Assembly (NCBI RefSeq): GCF_022539315.1 | Contig: NC_066315.1 | Location: 126,019,374-126,083,373 of the forward strand | Origin: Serinus canaria | Lineage: Eukaryota; Chordata; Aves; Passeriformes; Fringillidae | Direction of reading: 5' to 3' | Length of the DNA stretch: 64,000 bases | Part shown: piece by piece, positions 37,431-51,653 of the stretch | How the letters are laid out: each line of letters begins with the position of its first letter | How positions within the stretch are numbered: the stretch's first letter is position 1 | Made by a program: the position numbers and the translations under genes | Notes under the pieces: generated by a model | What the model was told of the DNA's origin: nothing | The model's database searches: none | Seen by the model: the letters and a program-made list of their open reading frames with translations, nothing else

Positions 37431-38593
37431 TAAACAAGTAGAGCTCAGTCTTACTAAACGAAGTTGACTTTTGTGCTAATGTTGTTCACAGGATTTCCAA
37501 TCAGCTCAGAGCAAGACTGTGCATGCCCATAGACTATTATTTACTATGTTGCACCAACATAATATACCTGTGGGGTGACAGGTTCATTGGCAATCAGCCA
37601 TTTCAACCACAAAAAAAAAGAAAAAGGTTTTTTTTTCTATTTCTTTTACTAAACACAAAGCTGTACAGTGCAAACACTGGGACTCAAAGTTTGCTGAAGG
37701 AGAGGGAGTGTTACTGACCCTTCCTGTGGTAGGCAAATTTCTGGTTCTCTCTGCGGGCATTAGTACCTGAAGCAAAGTTCATTTTATTTATAGTTAAAGG
37801 CTGGCAAGTGCTGTGTTAAATGTGTAATGGCTTTCACAATATCTTTAGGCTTGTTGAAAACAAGACTGCATTGTTAACCCAGAACTGAAAGCATGTCTTG
37901 AACTGACTAGGGCTCTGACTGTGGCTTACTTACATGAAAAATTACTGCACAGGAAGCACATTCCTCTGTAGCAGGGTGGAGTGTGTGGGATGTAATTTGG
38001 AAAGTCTGTATTAAATTCCTGCTTCACATGATTTCCCTGAAAACGTTATCGGTCTCCACTAACTATAGAGTCCTGAGGAGGCTGAACTGGAACAGCTGAA
38101 TACTGTTTTGTGAACAGTCTTCTAGCTCCATCTGTGCACATCTTCAGCAGGGCAGATCTACTGGATACCAACCTGTGCTAAATCTGAGCAGCCGAATTAG
38201 TGCAAGACTAAGTCCAGACTCTCCGGACCACAGTCAGAGCAAAGCCCCACACTGACATGGCTGTACAGTGCAAGAGCCAGAGCTGGTTGGAGCCTTGCTG
38301 GGGATGTGTGAGGGTGGCTGAACTCCAGGGTTGTCCAGTCATGATGCTACAGCCATGACGCCGCACCCATGATGCTACAGCCTTGCCCTTCTTGCATGTC
38401 AGAAGTGTCTTCTCACAAGGCCTTCCACGGCAGGTGCTTCATCACACAGTCAAATACAATGGGAAAAGTAAATACTGAGCATATCCTGATAATTGCTTTC
38501 TCTTCAGAAACTGTGTGAGGGCAAAGGAGAAGAGAAAGGACTACTTGTTTGAATGATATTCGTGTTTGCATCTTGTCTAAACTGTGCCATTAA
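37431..38593. other. unassigned stretch, GC-richer from about 38040
   Basis: No gene supported. 38040-38450 is noticeably richer in G and C than its surroundings and contains the 14-bp tandem repeat at 38341-38382. It may be an unrecognised old repeat. Confidence 0.45.
38341..38382. repeat. 14-bp tandem repeat, 3 copies
   Basis: ATGATGCTACAGCC (38341-38354), ATGACGCCGCACCC (38355-38368) and ATGATGCTACAGCC (38369-38382). The first and third copies are identical; the middle one differs at four positions and holds two CpGs. Confidence 0.88.
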
Positions 38594-38752
38594 ATCACAG
38601 GTTCACAGAATGGCCCAGGTTGGAAGGGGCCACAGTCATCACCTGGTCCAACCTTCCTGCTCAAGCAGGGTCATCCCAGAGCACATAGCATAGGACTGTG
38701 TGCAGACACATATGAATATTGACAGTGAGGGACACTCTACAACCTCTTTATT
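38594..38752 (-). mobile_element. CR1 LINE 3'-end fragment
   Basis: The plus strand begins with the CR1 terminal signature (ATCACAGGTTCACAGAATGG, then TTGGAAGGGGCC) and continues through CACCTGGTCCAACC, CAAGCAGGGTCATCCCAGAG and GACACTCTACAACCTC, the standard order of a CR1 3' UTR read in reverse. It is truncated after about 160 bp. The wording of the internal block differs from the copy at 1033-1847, so the two belong to different CR1 subfamilies. Confidence 0.93.
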
Positions 38753-41700
38753 TTTCTCCAAATATTTCCTTCTTTAAACTTTATTAATAAAGTAATACTG
38801 CAGTATTTCTGCAAGTTCAGAAGTCATGAATTTGGAATACAACAATAATACCAATAACAGTAAAAAGCTTTACAAAACCATTTTCTATAAATCTACATAT
38901 AACACACCATTTATAGTACTCAGATGGACTGCCACAACATTAATTATACAATATTTTGCAGTACTGAGAAAAAGTTATTGTTTTAACTGTTCAATTTCTT
39001 AGATGTGTATATGGTAAAGGTGTAAGGAAGTAATTTGAAACTGATGAAGTTCTTTTTCATTGAAAGTGATCCAGTATCACTTTGAATGTTCTTTTACTGC
39101 TATGCATTTTTCTTCCAGGAACCACATCAACTTGGTGCTAATTGATCACTGTTTTCCTTCTTTTAAATCACATCTAAATTTTTAATAGCAAGTTATTTTC
39201 CATTGTACAAAATCTGGTTACAACATGCAAAATTAATGCCAAAGGCCAACATTTAATTATGATGTGCTGCTAGCAGCATCTCTGGTGTAGTATTGGAATC
39301 TTGTAATTTTTTTTATGGTTTAGTTTCTTGTGGGTTTTTAGAATCAACTTTATCTGTCAAAAAGTAGTTTAAGTGTTCTCACTAATATTTGTGAGCTTCT
39401 GGCTAAAAAAATACTATTTTATTTAGTGCTTTGTAAAGAATTGAATGTTGCATCTAGAAAATGTAGAACATCTGTAGCTTTGAGAATTCATTACATCGAA
39501 CTATCCTATTTCCTACTTTTCTAAAATCTCACCTTCACAAATCAGCATTCTGCAAGTGAAACACAACTGTCCTCACAACTTTCCTTCCTGGATGCAATCC
39601 TTACCAAACAGTGAGGTAGATATGCTAAAAATGGGCTAGTCATCCCAGTTTCAGAGAAAAGCCTGGTAAAATAATATTTAAGAACATGGAATAGCATTAA
39701 AGGTAGCATGATTGTGTTTAATGAAAAAAATACAATGACATTTCAATTTTAAACTGTGGTGTGTATTTTCCTTAATCTAATACTTTTGGCTATGTGGTTA
39801 ACAGTGTAGTATCTTTTGAAAGGTATAGAAATTGTAGAAATTTCCTTTCAAATATTATTTGTGTTCAAATGGATCTTTGCTGGCATTAAAATGTTATCTC
39901 TTCCAGAGCTGCAGGGAAAAAGTCAGGACATTTTATATCATTAGAATCTGCACTCTCATCTTCTCAGAGAGGCTCAGAACACTCTGCTTCCTGAAGAAAC
40001 CAAGATTTTAAAATGTTAAAGTCATGAGTTATTATTTTTCAATGAAAAAAACCCAAAAAATGCCTATGTATAAAACATTTGAAAGGTATGTGTTCTGCAT
40101 GCATAGAGAACAAGTGCAAAGTTATAAAATTTTTATCTACACTTTTTGGGGAAGATTTGCATAGCTTGTAGCTTATCCACCTCAAAACTTCTGTTTGTAA
40201 TCTTTTACTATATGCAGTGCTATCTTGTATTCTCTAGTCATGAATCATAAAATGCATTGAGATAGAAGTGACAAATTTCTAAGTCACATGGAAACTATAG
40301 TCCTCATTTCTCTTGCTCACCTCATTTTCCCTCTGCTAGTATATCTATCTCAGGTTAAACTCTGAACATTTCACAGCTCTGAAAAGCTTCAAACAGCTCC
40401 CATTTTTGACTCTCAGAGCAGGATACTGTAAGGAAACAACATTCCTCTTGAACAAATGTGGAATTTTTTACTTACTGCTTACTTCCGAACTTGAGCTTTC
40501 CCAAAATCTAAGGTAGAGAGACCTTGTTCCAGGAACACTTTCTTTTTACAACTAATATAAAAACAGTTGAAAGATATTTGTCATAGAAAATATCTGAAAG
40601 TCACCCATTTTTATCTTTTCATTGTTAGCATTTATGCAAACACAAATTTCAGGTGCATGGAGGTAGGAATATTAATTTAACTATGGCACTCAAAGTAATT
40701 TCTGTGCATCACACTTTGCATTGTGGCACAGCTGTTAGTGTGAAAGAGTTGCATTATGATGTTGCAAGAAACCCTCCAATGACTTATTCAGTCCTCCATT
40801 TTTCAAGTCATGAATTTTATGAAGATGTAGGATCCAGAATGACTGATTTTACAACATAAAGGTAGAGACTGGATTTTTTTTACAGCAGAAAAGCATCTAA
40901 AATGACATGCTTTACACACCCCTTGTTCTGTTGGTGCTGGAAACCAAGCTATTTGCTGTTTGTTCAAACTGTTTTGCCTTTTTACTAGCACAGTGTAATC
41001 ATTGAAACATGAGGATTTAAATGTATCCAAGCTCATAAATGGTTCCTCACATCTATTTCAGAGCAAGCTATCAAGTTTTCAAAAAAATGACTTGTTCATC
41101 TTGAGAACCTTAGTACAGATAAGACAATAAAATTTCAGTTAGTATTGCCACATTGAACCTTATAAATGGCACTTCGGTACATAAACTTGTTCTAAATCTT
41201 GTATGCAATAAAAGAGAAATTCAGCTTGAAAAAAAGTGTAATTTTTCTCCTGTGTAATCTTGTTTTCTTTATGAAAAAGATGTTACTGCATTTGGAAAAT
41301 TAACATAAAACTAGTAGATTTATGTGGGCTTTAGATTATATATAGACCTCTAACTTTCTGTGCAGAAGTGAATTTCCCTCTGTGGTAAATAAATAATATC
41401 TCCCATGTCAGCTTGATATGTGCCTAGCACAGCAGGGACTTGATTCTGATTAATGACTGCAATATTGTTTGTTTCATTTTGCTTTTGCTGCTAATCAAAT
41501 AATATGAATATATTTTACTGTTCTCTTCCTAGTCATAGAAGAAGATCCACATCAAATGAAATATGTTCTATTTTAACCATTAAGTCACACAGAATGGTAA
41601 AATCATAAGCATTGCTGGTTGATAGGTGCTTTCAGACTATTAATTTAAACAAATAATATTTAGGTTAATATCCAAAATGTGTTGATACACTTTATCAGCT

Positions 41701-44700
41701 AGTGAATGAAATAGAGTCATTCAGGAAAGTTTATTTCCTCTCTAGTTTATTCAGACATGCTCTCATGACTGTTTTTCTGGTATTCTTCCATCTTTGTGAT
41801 ATACAGAATGTGATCCTTCCAGCAATCCTGCCTTGAAGAAAAAAGCCCATATGTAAAGTGGTAAGGCAGATGTGACACAGGGACTTCCACATTTTCACCT
41901 CTAACACTAGTGCTGTTCTCCCTCTTCTCAATGAGGATACAATCTTGGCACAGAGCTCCTGGCTGGTTCATTTCGTCAGGGGTGAGCCTGTCAAGTCCAG
42001 GCTGTGCTGACATACTGTGTCCACACTATCTGGATAATTCCAAGCAATGAAGGTTCAGGTTTTTCCTCTTCTGATGTCAGTCCTTCTGTAAAGACAAAGG
42101 AGAAGGTGAGATGGATCACGAGCATGTCTGAGGGAGAGGTTTCCAATCTGCAGGATACAGAGGGGAAAAGAAAACAAGGTGATCGCAGTAAGAGCCTGAG
42201 AACCTTTAGTTCAAACAGAAAGGGGAAGAAAAAAGGTAGAGAGGAACAAGAATCAGGTTATCCTGACCATGGAGGCAGCAGAAGACAATAGAAAAATAAA
42301 CTAAGTTTGCCATAGTCCATGATGCCTCTGAACTAGTTCTGACCAAGACTACATGCCAAGGACATTTTTTAAGGAAAAACTCAATAAAGTTTTTATTGCT
42401 AGGCAAACAATCATTCTAATTTTTGTCTCCTTTAAAGTTTATTCTCCAATGAAACTTACCTTTTCCAGTTTAAATGCTAATATTAGAGCTTGTCTAGAGG
42501 AGATCACATAAAGGACAAGTTCTAGACATATCCAATTAAAAGTTTTGTCCAAATCAATGTTCTATCACATTCAACTAGCTTTGACCATTCATACATATTA
42601 AGATATCAGAAACTGTTCAGTGCCATTTGTGTACTACACCTCTGAAGTTAATGAGAGGAGCAGTGCATACGGTCATAAAGAGAATTTAGCAAAACCAAGA
42701 CTGTTTTCCTTTAGAATACAGGCTACATTTGGTGTGGATGGCTGGGATGTCTCTGTGTAGTTTTTCACTTCTATATACAGTCATGGGCTTACTAAATAGA
42801 CAAATTGTACAGGCTATACAGTCAGAGGAGCCAAAAAGGAAATCAAAGAACACTGTGAAGTATAACATAAGACATTATGTCTTTCCTGGTAGCATTATTA
42901 TATGTATAAGCAGTTTTACTTTGTTGCCTTAAGATCATTTATAGATTCTCTGTCCAGAAGTATTCAGTGCTAAATACCGGCTTAATTTGAGAGTAAAAAG
43001 ATACCAGTCATTAAATAAAATCATTGGACTTGACACAAAGATTAAACCAGTGTTAGTATGTAAAACCTTTCTCCCATTCCCTATATCTGTATCATCTGTT
43101 TGAAAACATCCATCATCTCCTTCAGTCTGGAGCACATGAAGTCACTCACTATCCTATTTCCAGCCCAACAGAATTGAAACTCAAGGGCAAACTGAATCCT
43201 ATTGGAATGATCTCTACAAGTTCCTAATGGATCGTTGCTATCAAAACACTTCCTTTTTGCCATCCCCAGACAATTTTATGTTTTGTATACAAGTATCAGG
43301 CTTTTCTTTGTTAGTTTGTTTGTTCTTTTTTTCCAGGTTCTTTAATTAGAATTTAAAGCTATTGATGTTTCAAGTACTCTCATCAGGGTCATGGTACCAG
43401 TAACATTGGATATAAGGGAAAAATAAATTTACTTATCAGAAAAGCTTTCAGGTAGAGATAAGAATTCAGTGCACTTGAAGGAAAGAGGGAGATAACTGGA
43501 TTCTGAAGTGTCTTGGATTTAAAACAGACGCATATACACACATCCATAAAGATTTGAATGAGTGGAATTCTATCAGGCTGTTTGACCTTGTCTCAAAACA
43601 AAGGGCATATAAAGCATCCTTCCCTCACTGAGATGAGACAAGGAAAAGCTCTGGACCCCACCAGGCAGGGCCCATCTGCCTCGGGTCTATTAACTGATAC
43701 AGAGGTGCCTGTCACTGGGAGAGCTCCTGGGAAATTCCAAAACTTTATCAAGAGGCTGCCAGGGTAGCTTTCCCAATATGGAACACTGGATATCCAGAGG
43801 GACTTCCAGTCTTCTTTTTCCCCCTAGCATGCCACTTCTACTTACAAGATTTAAATTTTCTACTGTTTCTTCTTGCCCCATCCTTTACATGTCTTCCAAA
43901 ATATTAACAACCTCTAAGTTACTCAATAGCCTTCTGTCTTTTCAGAAGTCTAACAAATACTTTATGAATAAAAGATCAGTGATTCTTCCTTTTCCTGTAA
44001 TTCATTCTTTCTCCTAAAGCATACGTAAAAGTATCAAAAAGAATGTAAGCATTAATTGCTTAAATTCTGTTGACACTGAATGAAATGTAAATAATCCCCA
44101 GAGTCACCCACAGTTTCTGACATGGAATTTCAGCTTCAAATGTAGCTGTTTTTGAAAATGTTACCTTTTTTTTTTCTAAAATTTTATCTGTGATTATGAT
44201 CTTTAGTTTTTCTAAGAAGGTATATTTAAGTCTGACTGAATTAGTGGAATCAAGACAATAAAATTACAGGTTTTGATTTTTTTAATTACATATGAAAAAA
44301 TCTGGAAAATATGCTATTAAAAACAAATTTAATTTGAAAATATAAATATAAATTTGATTTAAGGATTAGCTTCAATCTTCTGCTTAGAATATCCAAATGT
44401 AGTCTGTAACAAATTGAGTTTTTTGAGTTAAAAAAGATAAAGATTTTTAGTCCTGGAATATAATCGAAAATATTTTAAATGAAAGCTTTTTATGTGGGGT
44501 TAAGCAAAACTTGAAATGAACTAATGCACATGACTGGTAAAGCATCAAAATTTATGTTCTTTTATGCCTAATGTCTTCCTGATGGCAGCACTGGCATATT
44601 CTGCCTTGCATGCATTCACAGCAGTTTTGAAGATCAAGATGAAAGGCATGAACAGAAATCCCAGCTATCACATTGTTTTTGAGAAATGTATCTTAGAGTC

Positions 44701-47571
44701 AAGCTTTTCCATGCATTTCATTAAATCTTAATAAATAGTGTTACTTTCTGCTTCACACTTTTTTGGGAAAAAATTCTTCTCAGTAATTCCACAAAGAAAT
44801 CTAATTCTCAGTTCAGTAGGAGTAATTCTTGCCCTTCAAAAACTTTTCATATTTTATTATTTTTATCTTAGAACATAGGGCTAATCGTTTTTCACAGAAG
44901 GTTAGTGCTCATCCAATTTCATGGGGTTATTGGTTCATATCACAGATGTAAAAAATGCAAGTGTTGGTTATTTCATCTTTTCTAAAAATACAGACTGCTG
45001 CAGGACAGAATAATGGCATTTGGCTTATCTCTGAAGCACAAATATAACTTGGAGACCACTGGTGCATTTTAGGAAAGTAGTACCAATTCCTCATGTAAAA
45101 CGCCAAACTCATTCCAACATTCTCTCAACTGCAGTCCTCCTAAATAGACTATTAGTACCAACTGCTAATATTCCTTCCTTTCAATAGATAGAATGTGTGT
45201 GCAACATTACTGAAGTTTTTCTAGTAGGTCACCTGAGTCCAGCTCTTAGTCTCCGAGCCCTGAGGAGATAATGTTGAGCACAAGAACAATTCTTTCATTT
45301 GATAGATAGGGGCAGGTTGAGGTCAAATTTATCACATCCAAGAGGCATTTTGGTGTTTAACATCAGGTGCTCAGATGGGGACTGAGGGACAGAATTATTT
45401 TTCTTTAATTTAATGGTTTAAAAATATGGTCCAAAGTCTGAACAAATCAATTGCCCTGGTTTCTTCTAACCATTGGAGAGGGAAGTTTGGGAATTTCAGT
45501 CTAGTTTTACAATGGAGTTCATTTTGACACGAGTCCTTGCTATTTTAAAGCTGAATGGAAATTAAATTTGTAGGTCCAGATGCAAATTAACTCCTTTTTC
45601 AATGTTTAAGTTTCACTGATACTTCAGTGATTATAGCATACATATATAGAGCCATATATTTAAAGATATCTAGAAATGAGTGCAGAGAATTTGGATTTTG
45701 CTGCTGTGAAATGGCCTTAGAAAAGCAACAGGGACTATAAAATAATTCAATAAATCTGTACAAAATATTACTATGACACATGATATGTATGAATTAGTTT
45801 ATGAGTGACAGGCATACAGTGTATGTTTCTCTCAGTACACTGGTCTCAACAAAAAAAATCTTATTTATATGAATTACAGAGTAGTTCTTCCGAGTCAGAC
45901 TATAATGAGGCCAGTGCATAACAGCAGACATTATCCAGAGCAATGCTTTCTGTCAGTCCTTGACAGGCTGTAGGGCAGGCTAAAGACAAGGGCATGAACA
46001 AATATATGTCCCTGGATGCTGTTCCTGTCTAAGCAAGCTTAAAGCAGTATTAGCAGGAGGTTAAAAAATAATCTTCCAATGCATTAGTTTGATACTTATG
46101 AGAAATTCCAAATTAATTTAGAAATTTGGCCTATTGGCAAAAGTCTACACTTTGTAAAAGTAACCCAATTATTCCTGGGCTGTAGACTCACACCCACAGG
46201 GCATGTGAATCCATTTCCATGGCTTTAGTTGCTGCTAACATTTCATTCAGATATTATGAGCAAAAATGTCAATCCTGTCTCTCACTGGTAGGAAGTCATT
46301 AGAGGTAAGTTTTTGTTTAGGCGTGTTTCTTTCCTTACCAAAAAGATTCCTTTTGGCTTTCCTGTTCTGCTGCAGCTGTAAATATTACTGCTAAATGATT
46401 TTGCTTAACAATTATATGCACGTTACACTTCTTTCTTTTCTACCATGTGATACATTACTGGGAGTAAAGCAAAATCAAGTTTTTTCAGTAAGCCATTTAG
46501 CTAAATATCACCTTCTACTCTGGTAATATACAATGATACCAAAGAGACAAGATGACTGCAGCACTCTGAACTCTGTAGGATGATGTCACAGTTCAAAGGA
46601 ACAAGGATGGACAATGCTTTCAAACTGAATGGCTAGTCAAAATCCATAGTCCTGTGAGTTATTTTGGTTAGGATGAAAAGATGATGATGAAGCCAGTTTA
46701 TTTTGATACAATCCTGTCCAGACTTTTATGAGGCATGAGAAACCCTGCTTTACCCTGCACTTGAGGAAATCAAGCACTATAAAATCATCATCATTAACCT
46801 CAAAATTCTTCCATGAGTTCAGTTTTGGGGTTTGGTGGTTTTTTTTTTTTTTTTTTGCAGGGGAATTTCTTTTTTCCCCAGTTTTCTGTATCATTTTCTG
46901 TCATATGTCTCTGTGATTTTCTCTTTTGTATATTTATCTGCACCAAAATAATACCCTGCCTCTAAAAGAACATCAGTTCTGATTCTTAGATTAGTCAGGT
47001 GTTTTATGAAAGGAACCTCACTTCATTCTCCAAGACGCTAGTCAAGTCACCTTGTAAGTGCAATTGTACTGCATTGCCAACATTGCACAGATATGCATGC
47101 AAATATGCATACTCATATATATTTTATATACTATATGAAATTTAACCCAGAGAGCAGTATCTGTAAATACTTGGAGCTGTCTTAAAAGGGCAGGCTTCTA
47201 ATTTTCATCTGATGCTCATATGAAGTAGGCCAAACATAGTCTATACAATCAGGACATTAGCACAAAATTGGAGTAAGTATTCACTCTAAATACACTGGTA
47301 GAAGGAAGACTTTCAACATAACTAGAGCTTGTAATTAAATGATGTTGGTAAAGAATTCCAAACTGGGTGCAAATAGATAGAAATGCAACCAGCACAACAG
47401 TATAGTATCAAAATAAAAATATATTATGGTCAGTGTTGGTCCCTTCATACTGCCAAAAAGTTAAAAATATAAGTCAAAAGGAAGTGCTTCAATGAATATT
47501 ATAGCAGCAGGTGCAAAAGCATTACTGCCATCTGCAAGACAGATTCAGCAATGCTGGTTAAAGGTGTTGTC
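38753..47571. other. unassigned AT-rich stretch
   Basis: About 8.8 kb with no recognised repeat or gene; only short, scattered open frames and T-runs such as 46839-46856. Confidence 0.5.
46839..46856. repeat. poly-T run of 18 bases
   Basis: Uninterrupted T run after a TTTGGTGG lead-in and followed by GCAG. Confidence 0.9.
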
Positions 47572-47630
47572 TTGATTTGATTTGATTTGATTTGATTTGA
47601 TTTGATTTGATTTGATTTGATTTGATTGAT
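47572..47630. repeat. (TTTGA)n pentanucleotide microsatellite, about 11 copies
   Basis: Ten uninterrupted TTTGA units run from 47576 to 47625, with a shortened unit on each side. There are no internal substitutions, which suggests a currently unstable, length-variable locus. Confidence 0.97.
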
Positions 47631-50600
47631 CTAGTGCTCATCCTCTTAGGCATGTATTCATTTTCATAGCACCCAGCAAGTGAGAGAAGTACAACGCAGA
47701 GAAATTTGACAGCCTAATATTAATAATAATTTAATGCTTATTTGGAGCATGTTATATATTCAAAGAACTGTACAAATAGTAACCAACTAATAAAAACTAA
47801 TGTTACTCCTTCTCTATCTCATGATATTAATGAAGCATATTACTTATTCTCCATCTACTCTTTCATGTTTTTAGCTCTTTGCACTTGAGCATTTTATGGC
47901 AAACTCTAGAGATCAATTTGTACAGCTAAGAAAGCTGCATACATGCATAATACATTTTACAAACTCCTCCTTAAATAGTATCTTCTGCAGCATGTGGACA
48001 ACAAGTCTTAAAATGAGGTATCCCAGAAAGACTCTGGCTTTGTGATCTTGTGAATTAGTTATTGATAGAACTTAAATGAGCTCAGGTAAAATTAGAGTTG
48101 GTCAGAATTTTTCTGAGACAAATTTACTCTCAGAGAATGATGATGTCTCAAAAGTCCTTGAATGCATAGTCCAGCTTATCTGTGGAAAGAAAGCCCTGGG
48201 ACAGGGGTAAAGGACATCCAGCTCTGAGTAGAACTGTAAATTTATGGGTTCAGTGTAACAAATTCTCTCTGCACCCAGTGCTGGACCCAGAAAGATGCCT
48301 TACCAGCTTTCTCAGTATTACCCTGGAGTCTTTTGATTCCTTGCAAGTCTGAGCATTTATACTTTATTTTAGCCTCCAAGTGTGCTCATGAGCCACTGTC
48401 CCTGATTGTTCACATTTCCTGCATGCTGAATCATGATTAGGCTTCTGAATCCAGGATAAGACAGCTACATTTGCTGATGGGGAAGACTGGAGATAAGAGA
48501 GCTGATAGAGAGTCCCTTGTGCCCCTGCAGTCAGAGACAGCAGCTTGTGAGCATCTGAAACTGAGTTAAGTTTCAGTGCAGTTACTAACAGCACCAGTGA
48601 GGTTTTTTGACATCTAGACTTTGCTCTCAATGGGGACAGCCAACATTTTTTTCATCCCTACATCTCATAAATCCTGGAGAAAAGAGACTGAAACAGGAAC
48701 TTTGGAACATGGGTTCTTAGATAGAATTTCAAGTCTAAATGAAACATTTTATGTTAGAAATTTGAAAGAACCATTTTTTGATTTGAGGGCTTAAGTTTGT
48801 CTGGAGATTCAAGATTTGTAGTTTCAGATTACTGAAAAAGAACTCTAATTTCCAAGATTAAAATAGAATCTTGTAAGTTTTGTGACAAAGATTTTCCCTG
48901 TCTTGTTTCAGCCTTTAGCCAATTTTTGAGGACAGTGATGGGAAGAAAAGTGGGTGTTTGAAGTGAAAATATAGATCAGTTTGGTAAATTATTGTGTTGA
49001 ACAGTTGTGGAAAATTAATAATGGCTTGTTCATTGACTTTGTGTTTTGAAGATGAAAATATGACAGGAATACTAAATGTGATTACTCCTAAGCCTAATCT
49101 TTTATGTCAGGTTTCCAGTAGTTTGCATATTGGCTTCAGTGTCCCAGACACTTCCCAGTTTGCCTAAAAAATTGCATTCTGCTTACTGGCATTTTTGCCT
49201 ACAATTTCAACTGCTTATGTTATTTATCATTTCCTGTTGTGCTGCACTACCATGGCCTACTAATTCTTTCATTTTGATTCAAAGTTCAAGTCATCCCTAG
49301 TGAGTGTCTGAGAGCAGGAGAAAGAAAAATGTTATTCTCTTTAGGAATTGCTAACAAACTAAATTCAGATGAGGAGTAATAAAAGTAGCTGGAAGATGTG
49401 AGAAAATGGACATTCATTGCAGTATGCTTAAATGGTTACTCAACTAAGAGCAGATTGTGTTGAAGAGTTTCATGATTTATTTCGAAAATAACGCAAACAA
49501 AGTATTTACACTTTCATCTCTTAAGAGTTCATACAAGTTGTAAGAAGCATGTGGAAGTATATGGATAATGGAGGTTTTGCCTGACAAGCTAGCTCAAGCA
49601 TCATAATAGAGAATAGGAAAATTCAGGCACAGTCTTGACCAAAATGGGATTTCAGTGTTTACTGATATGGGCAGATATAGAAGTCCAGGAATGAAACATA
49701 AATATGAGTAGGTAACAGGGCAAATACATGCATGTTTATATGAAAAAAGATGAAAAGAAAATCTCTTTTTTTTTTCAAGACTTGAGAATATTCTATGCCA
49801 ATTTTTCCCATAAAATACAATGACTGCAAAGTGAAATGTCTTATGTTTTTCAAACTGCTTACTCAAGAATACAATTTGGATTTAAGAATATTTAATATTA
49901 TGGCATAGTAAGAATTAATTGATGCTGATGGAACAGGGAAAACCAACTACATAACTGATGGACATAACCTATATCAATATAGAGAAGTGTAAGTGTTTGC
50001 TGACAGCAATTATCACTAAAAAATTTGGAGAAAAGAAGGCTCTTTCATGAGAAGAGGAAAAAGTATCTGAAGAGAAGTTAGAGGGGAAAAATAACCTGTA
50101 TGACTTTGCTTCCTTTCCAAGGAAACTAAGGATTTTAGCACTGTTATTTAACCATGAGACTCTTTCATAGTTAAACTGCTTTGCCACTTTCTGTTTTAAT
50201 TATGGTAGCAAAAAATTCTCTCATCTAAAAGCAGTCAGGAGTTTCTTCTAGAAGAGTATGACTTCCTGCTTAGTAGGAGCAGTACAGGGCACATGGTTCC
50301 TATACCCAGAGGTTTACATAGGCTACCAGATCATTTCCCAATGCAATTGGAGGCATCACCTCTGCTTTGAAAAGTCATTTAGGATTTGGACTTGCTCTAA
50401 GCTATCAGTCAAGTGCATCTGGAACACGAGTGAAAACATCCCTGGAAAATTTGTACCTCATGGTGAAATAACATTATGTTGAGTCTTTCTGTTCTCCACT
50501 TAGTCCAGTAGAAATCCAGATTCAATAACACTGAGAATACATTAGTAATCATTCCTCTTCATACTTGCTTTTACCTGAAGAGTGAGTTGAGCAGGTTTTT

Positions 50601-50899
50601 AAGGAAGACCATTCACTTTCTGGTCTGTCTTGGAGGACAGGGATACCTTGTAAGTGACACACAGACACATATCTAAACCTGTTCCTCTTGTATATTATAG
50701 TGTAAAATACTATCTTAAACATTATGCACTTCCGAGTCTTTTACTTACATTGTTTTCAAAACAGCATCTAAATTATACCTCCACTATCATGAGCCTGTAT
50801 TGTCAAAAATGGAAAAGATATCAATGAATCTATATGTCTGCATTAATTCTATGGCTATTATTAGCTTTCTAGGGGCACATTTGCATCCTTTCATCAAGC
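47631..50899. other. unassigned AT-rich stretch
   Basis: No recognised repeat, RNA or gene. Confidence 0.5.
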
Positions 50900-51400
50900 T
50901 GCTTGATCCCCTGAAAAAGCAGCAAGGGTGGGTTACTCCACTGAGGCAAGGGAGCTAGGAGCTGAGGGTGACAGCAGACTGGCATCTAGACAGAATCTTG
51001 CTCTCCCTAAACCAGGAGAGCAGAGAAGATCCAGAGAGAATAACCAGGGCTGGTGAGAGACTAGGCATGCCCAGACAGATTTTTTTATAACCAGCTACAT
51101 CCAAGGAGAAGGCAGGAAGAGAATCCAGTGCAGTCAGGTCAGGGCCAGGACTGGACACAGGCACACCTGGATGGCTCAGGGAAGCATCTGGGACAGGGAC
51201 TGAGCTGGGATGAGCTCCCAAGCCAAAGGGCTGCTGGGTGAGCCCCAGACCAGGAGTCCATCCAGAACTCACCTGTAGCAGCTCCAGATGAACACTCAGG
51301 AGCAAGGAGACCTCCTGTCTTGGTGCACTGTGGCCTGTGACAGATACATGGTGGTCTGTTGTGTGACTACTGTGGTTCATCTTACCTGTGATCTGCCTTG
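50900..51400. other. GC-richer block of unknown origin
   Basis: This block is clearly richer in G and C than its flanks. A 141-codon minus-strand frame (50955-51380) crosses it, rich in Ser, Leu and Pro with no domain I recognise. On that strand there are a TATAAAA string near 51086-51092 and a CTACAG|GTGAGT donor-like site near 51275. It could be a decayed LTR or other unclassified retroelement. No terminal repeats were found, so I leave it unclassified. Confidence 0.35.
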
Positions 51401-51469
51401 GTAGTTTGTTGCTTGAAGTAGTAGTTGAAAAAGTAGTTAGTTGAAAAAGGGATTTAATTTCCTAATAAT

Positions 51470-51621
51470 TCAAAGAAAAAACAAACAAACAAAAAACAAT
51501 CAAAACCCCCAAACAAATAAACAAAAAAACCAAATTAAAACTAAACAAAAACCCCAAACAAACAAAAAAAAAACCTGCAAAAAGACTCCAGAAAAAAAAA
51601 AAACAGGGGAAAAAACCAACC

Positions 51622-51653
<32 letters not shown>

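Noticed and set aside
42466..42567. Minus-strand exon-like segment with an AAAAG|GTAAGT donor
   Set aside because: The frame is open for 34 codons but there is no pyrimidine-rich acceptor, and the AT-rich hydrophobic translation is consistent with chance.
46839..46862. Poly-T followed by GCAG, resembling a very strong splice acceptor
   Set aside because: It is a homopolymer microsatellite; the sequence after it gives no convincing exon or donor.
50955..51380. 141-codon minus-strand open frame
   Set aside because: Ser/Leu/Pro-rich with no domain or family resemblance, in a GC-richer block where stop codons are rarer. Kept only as a block of unknown origin.
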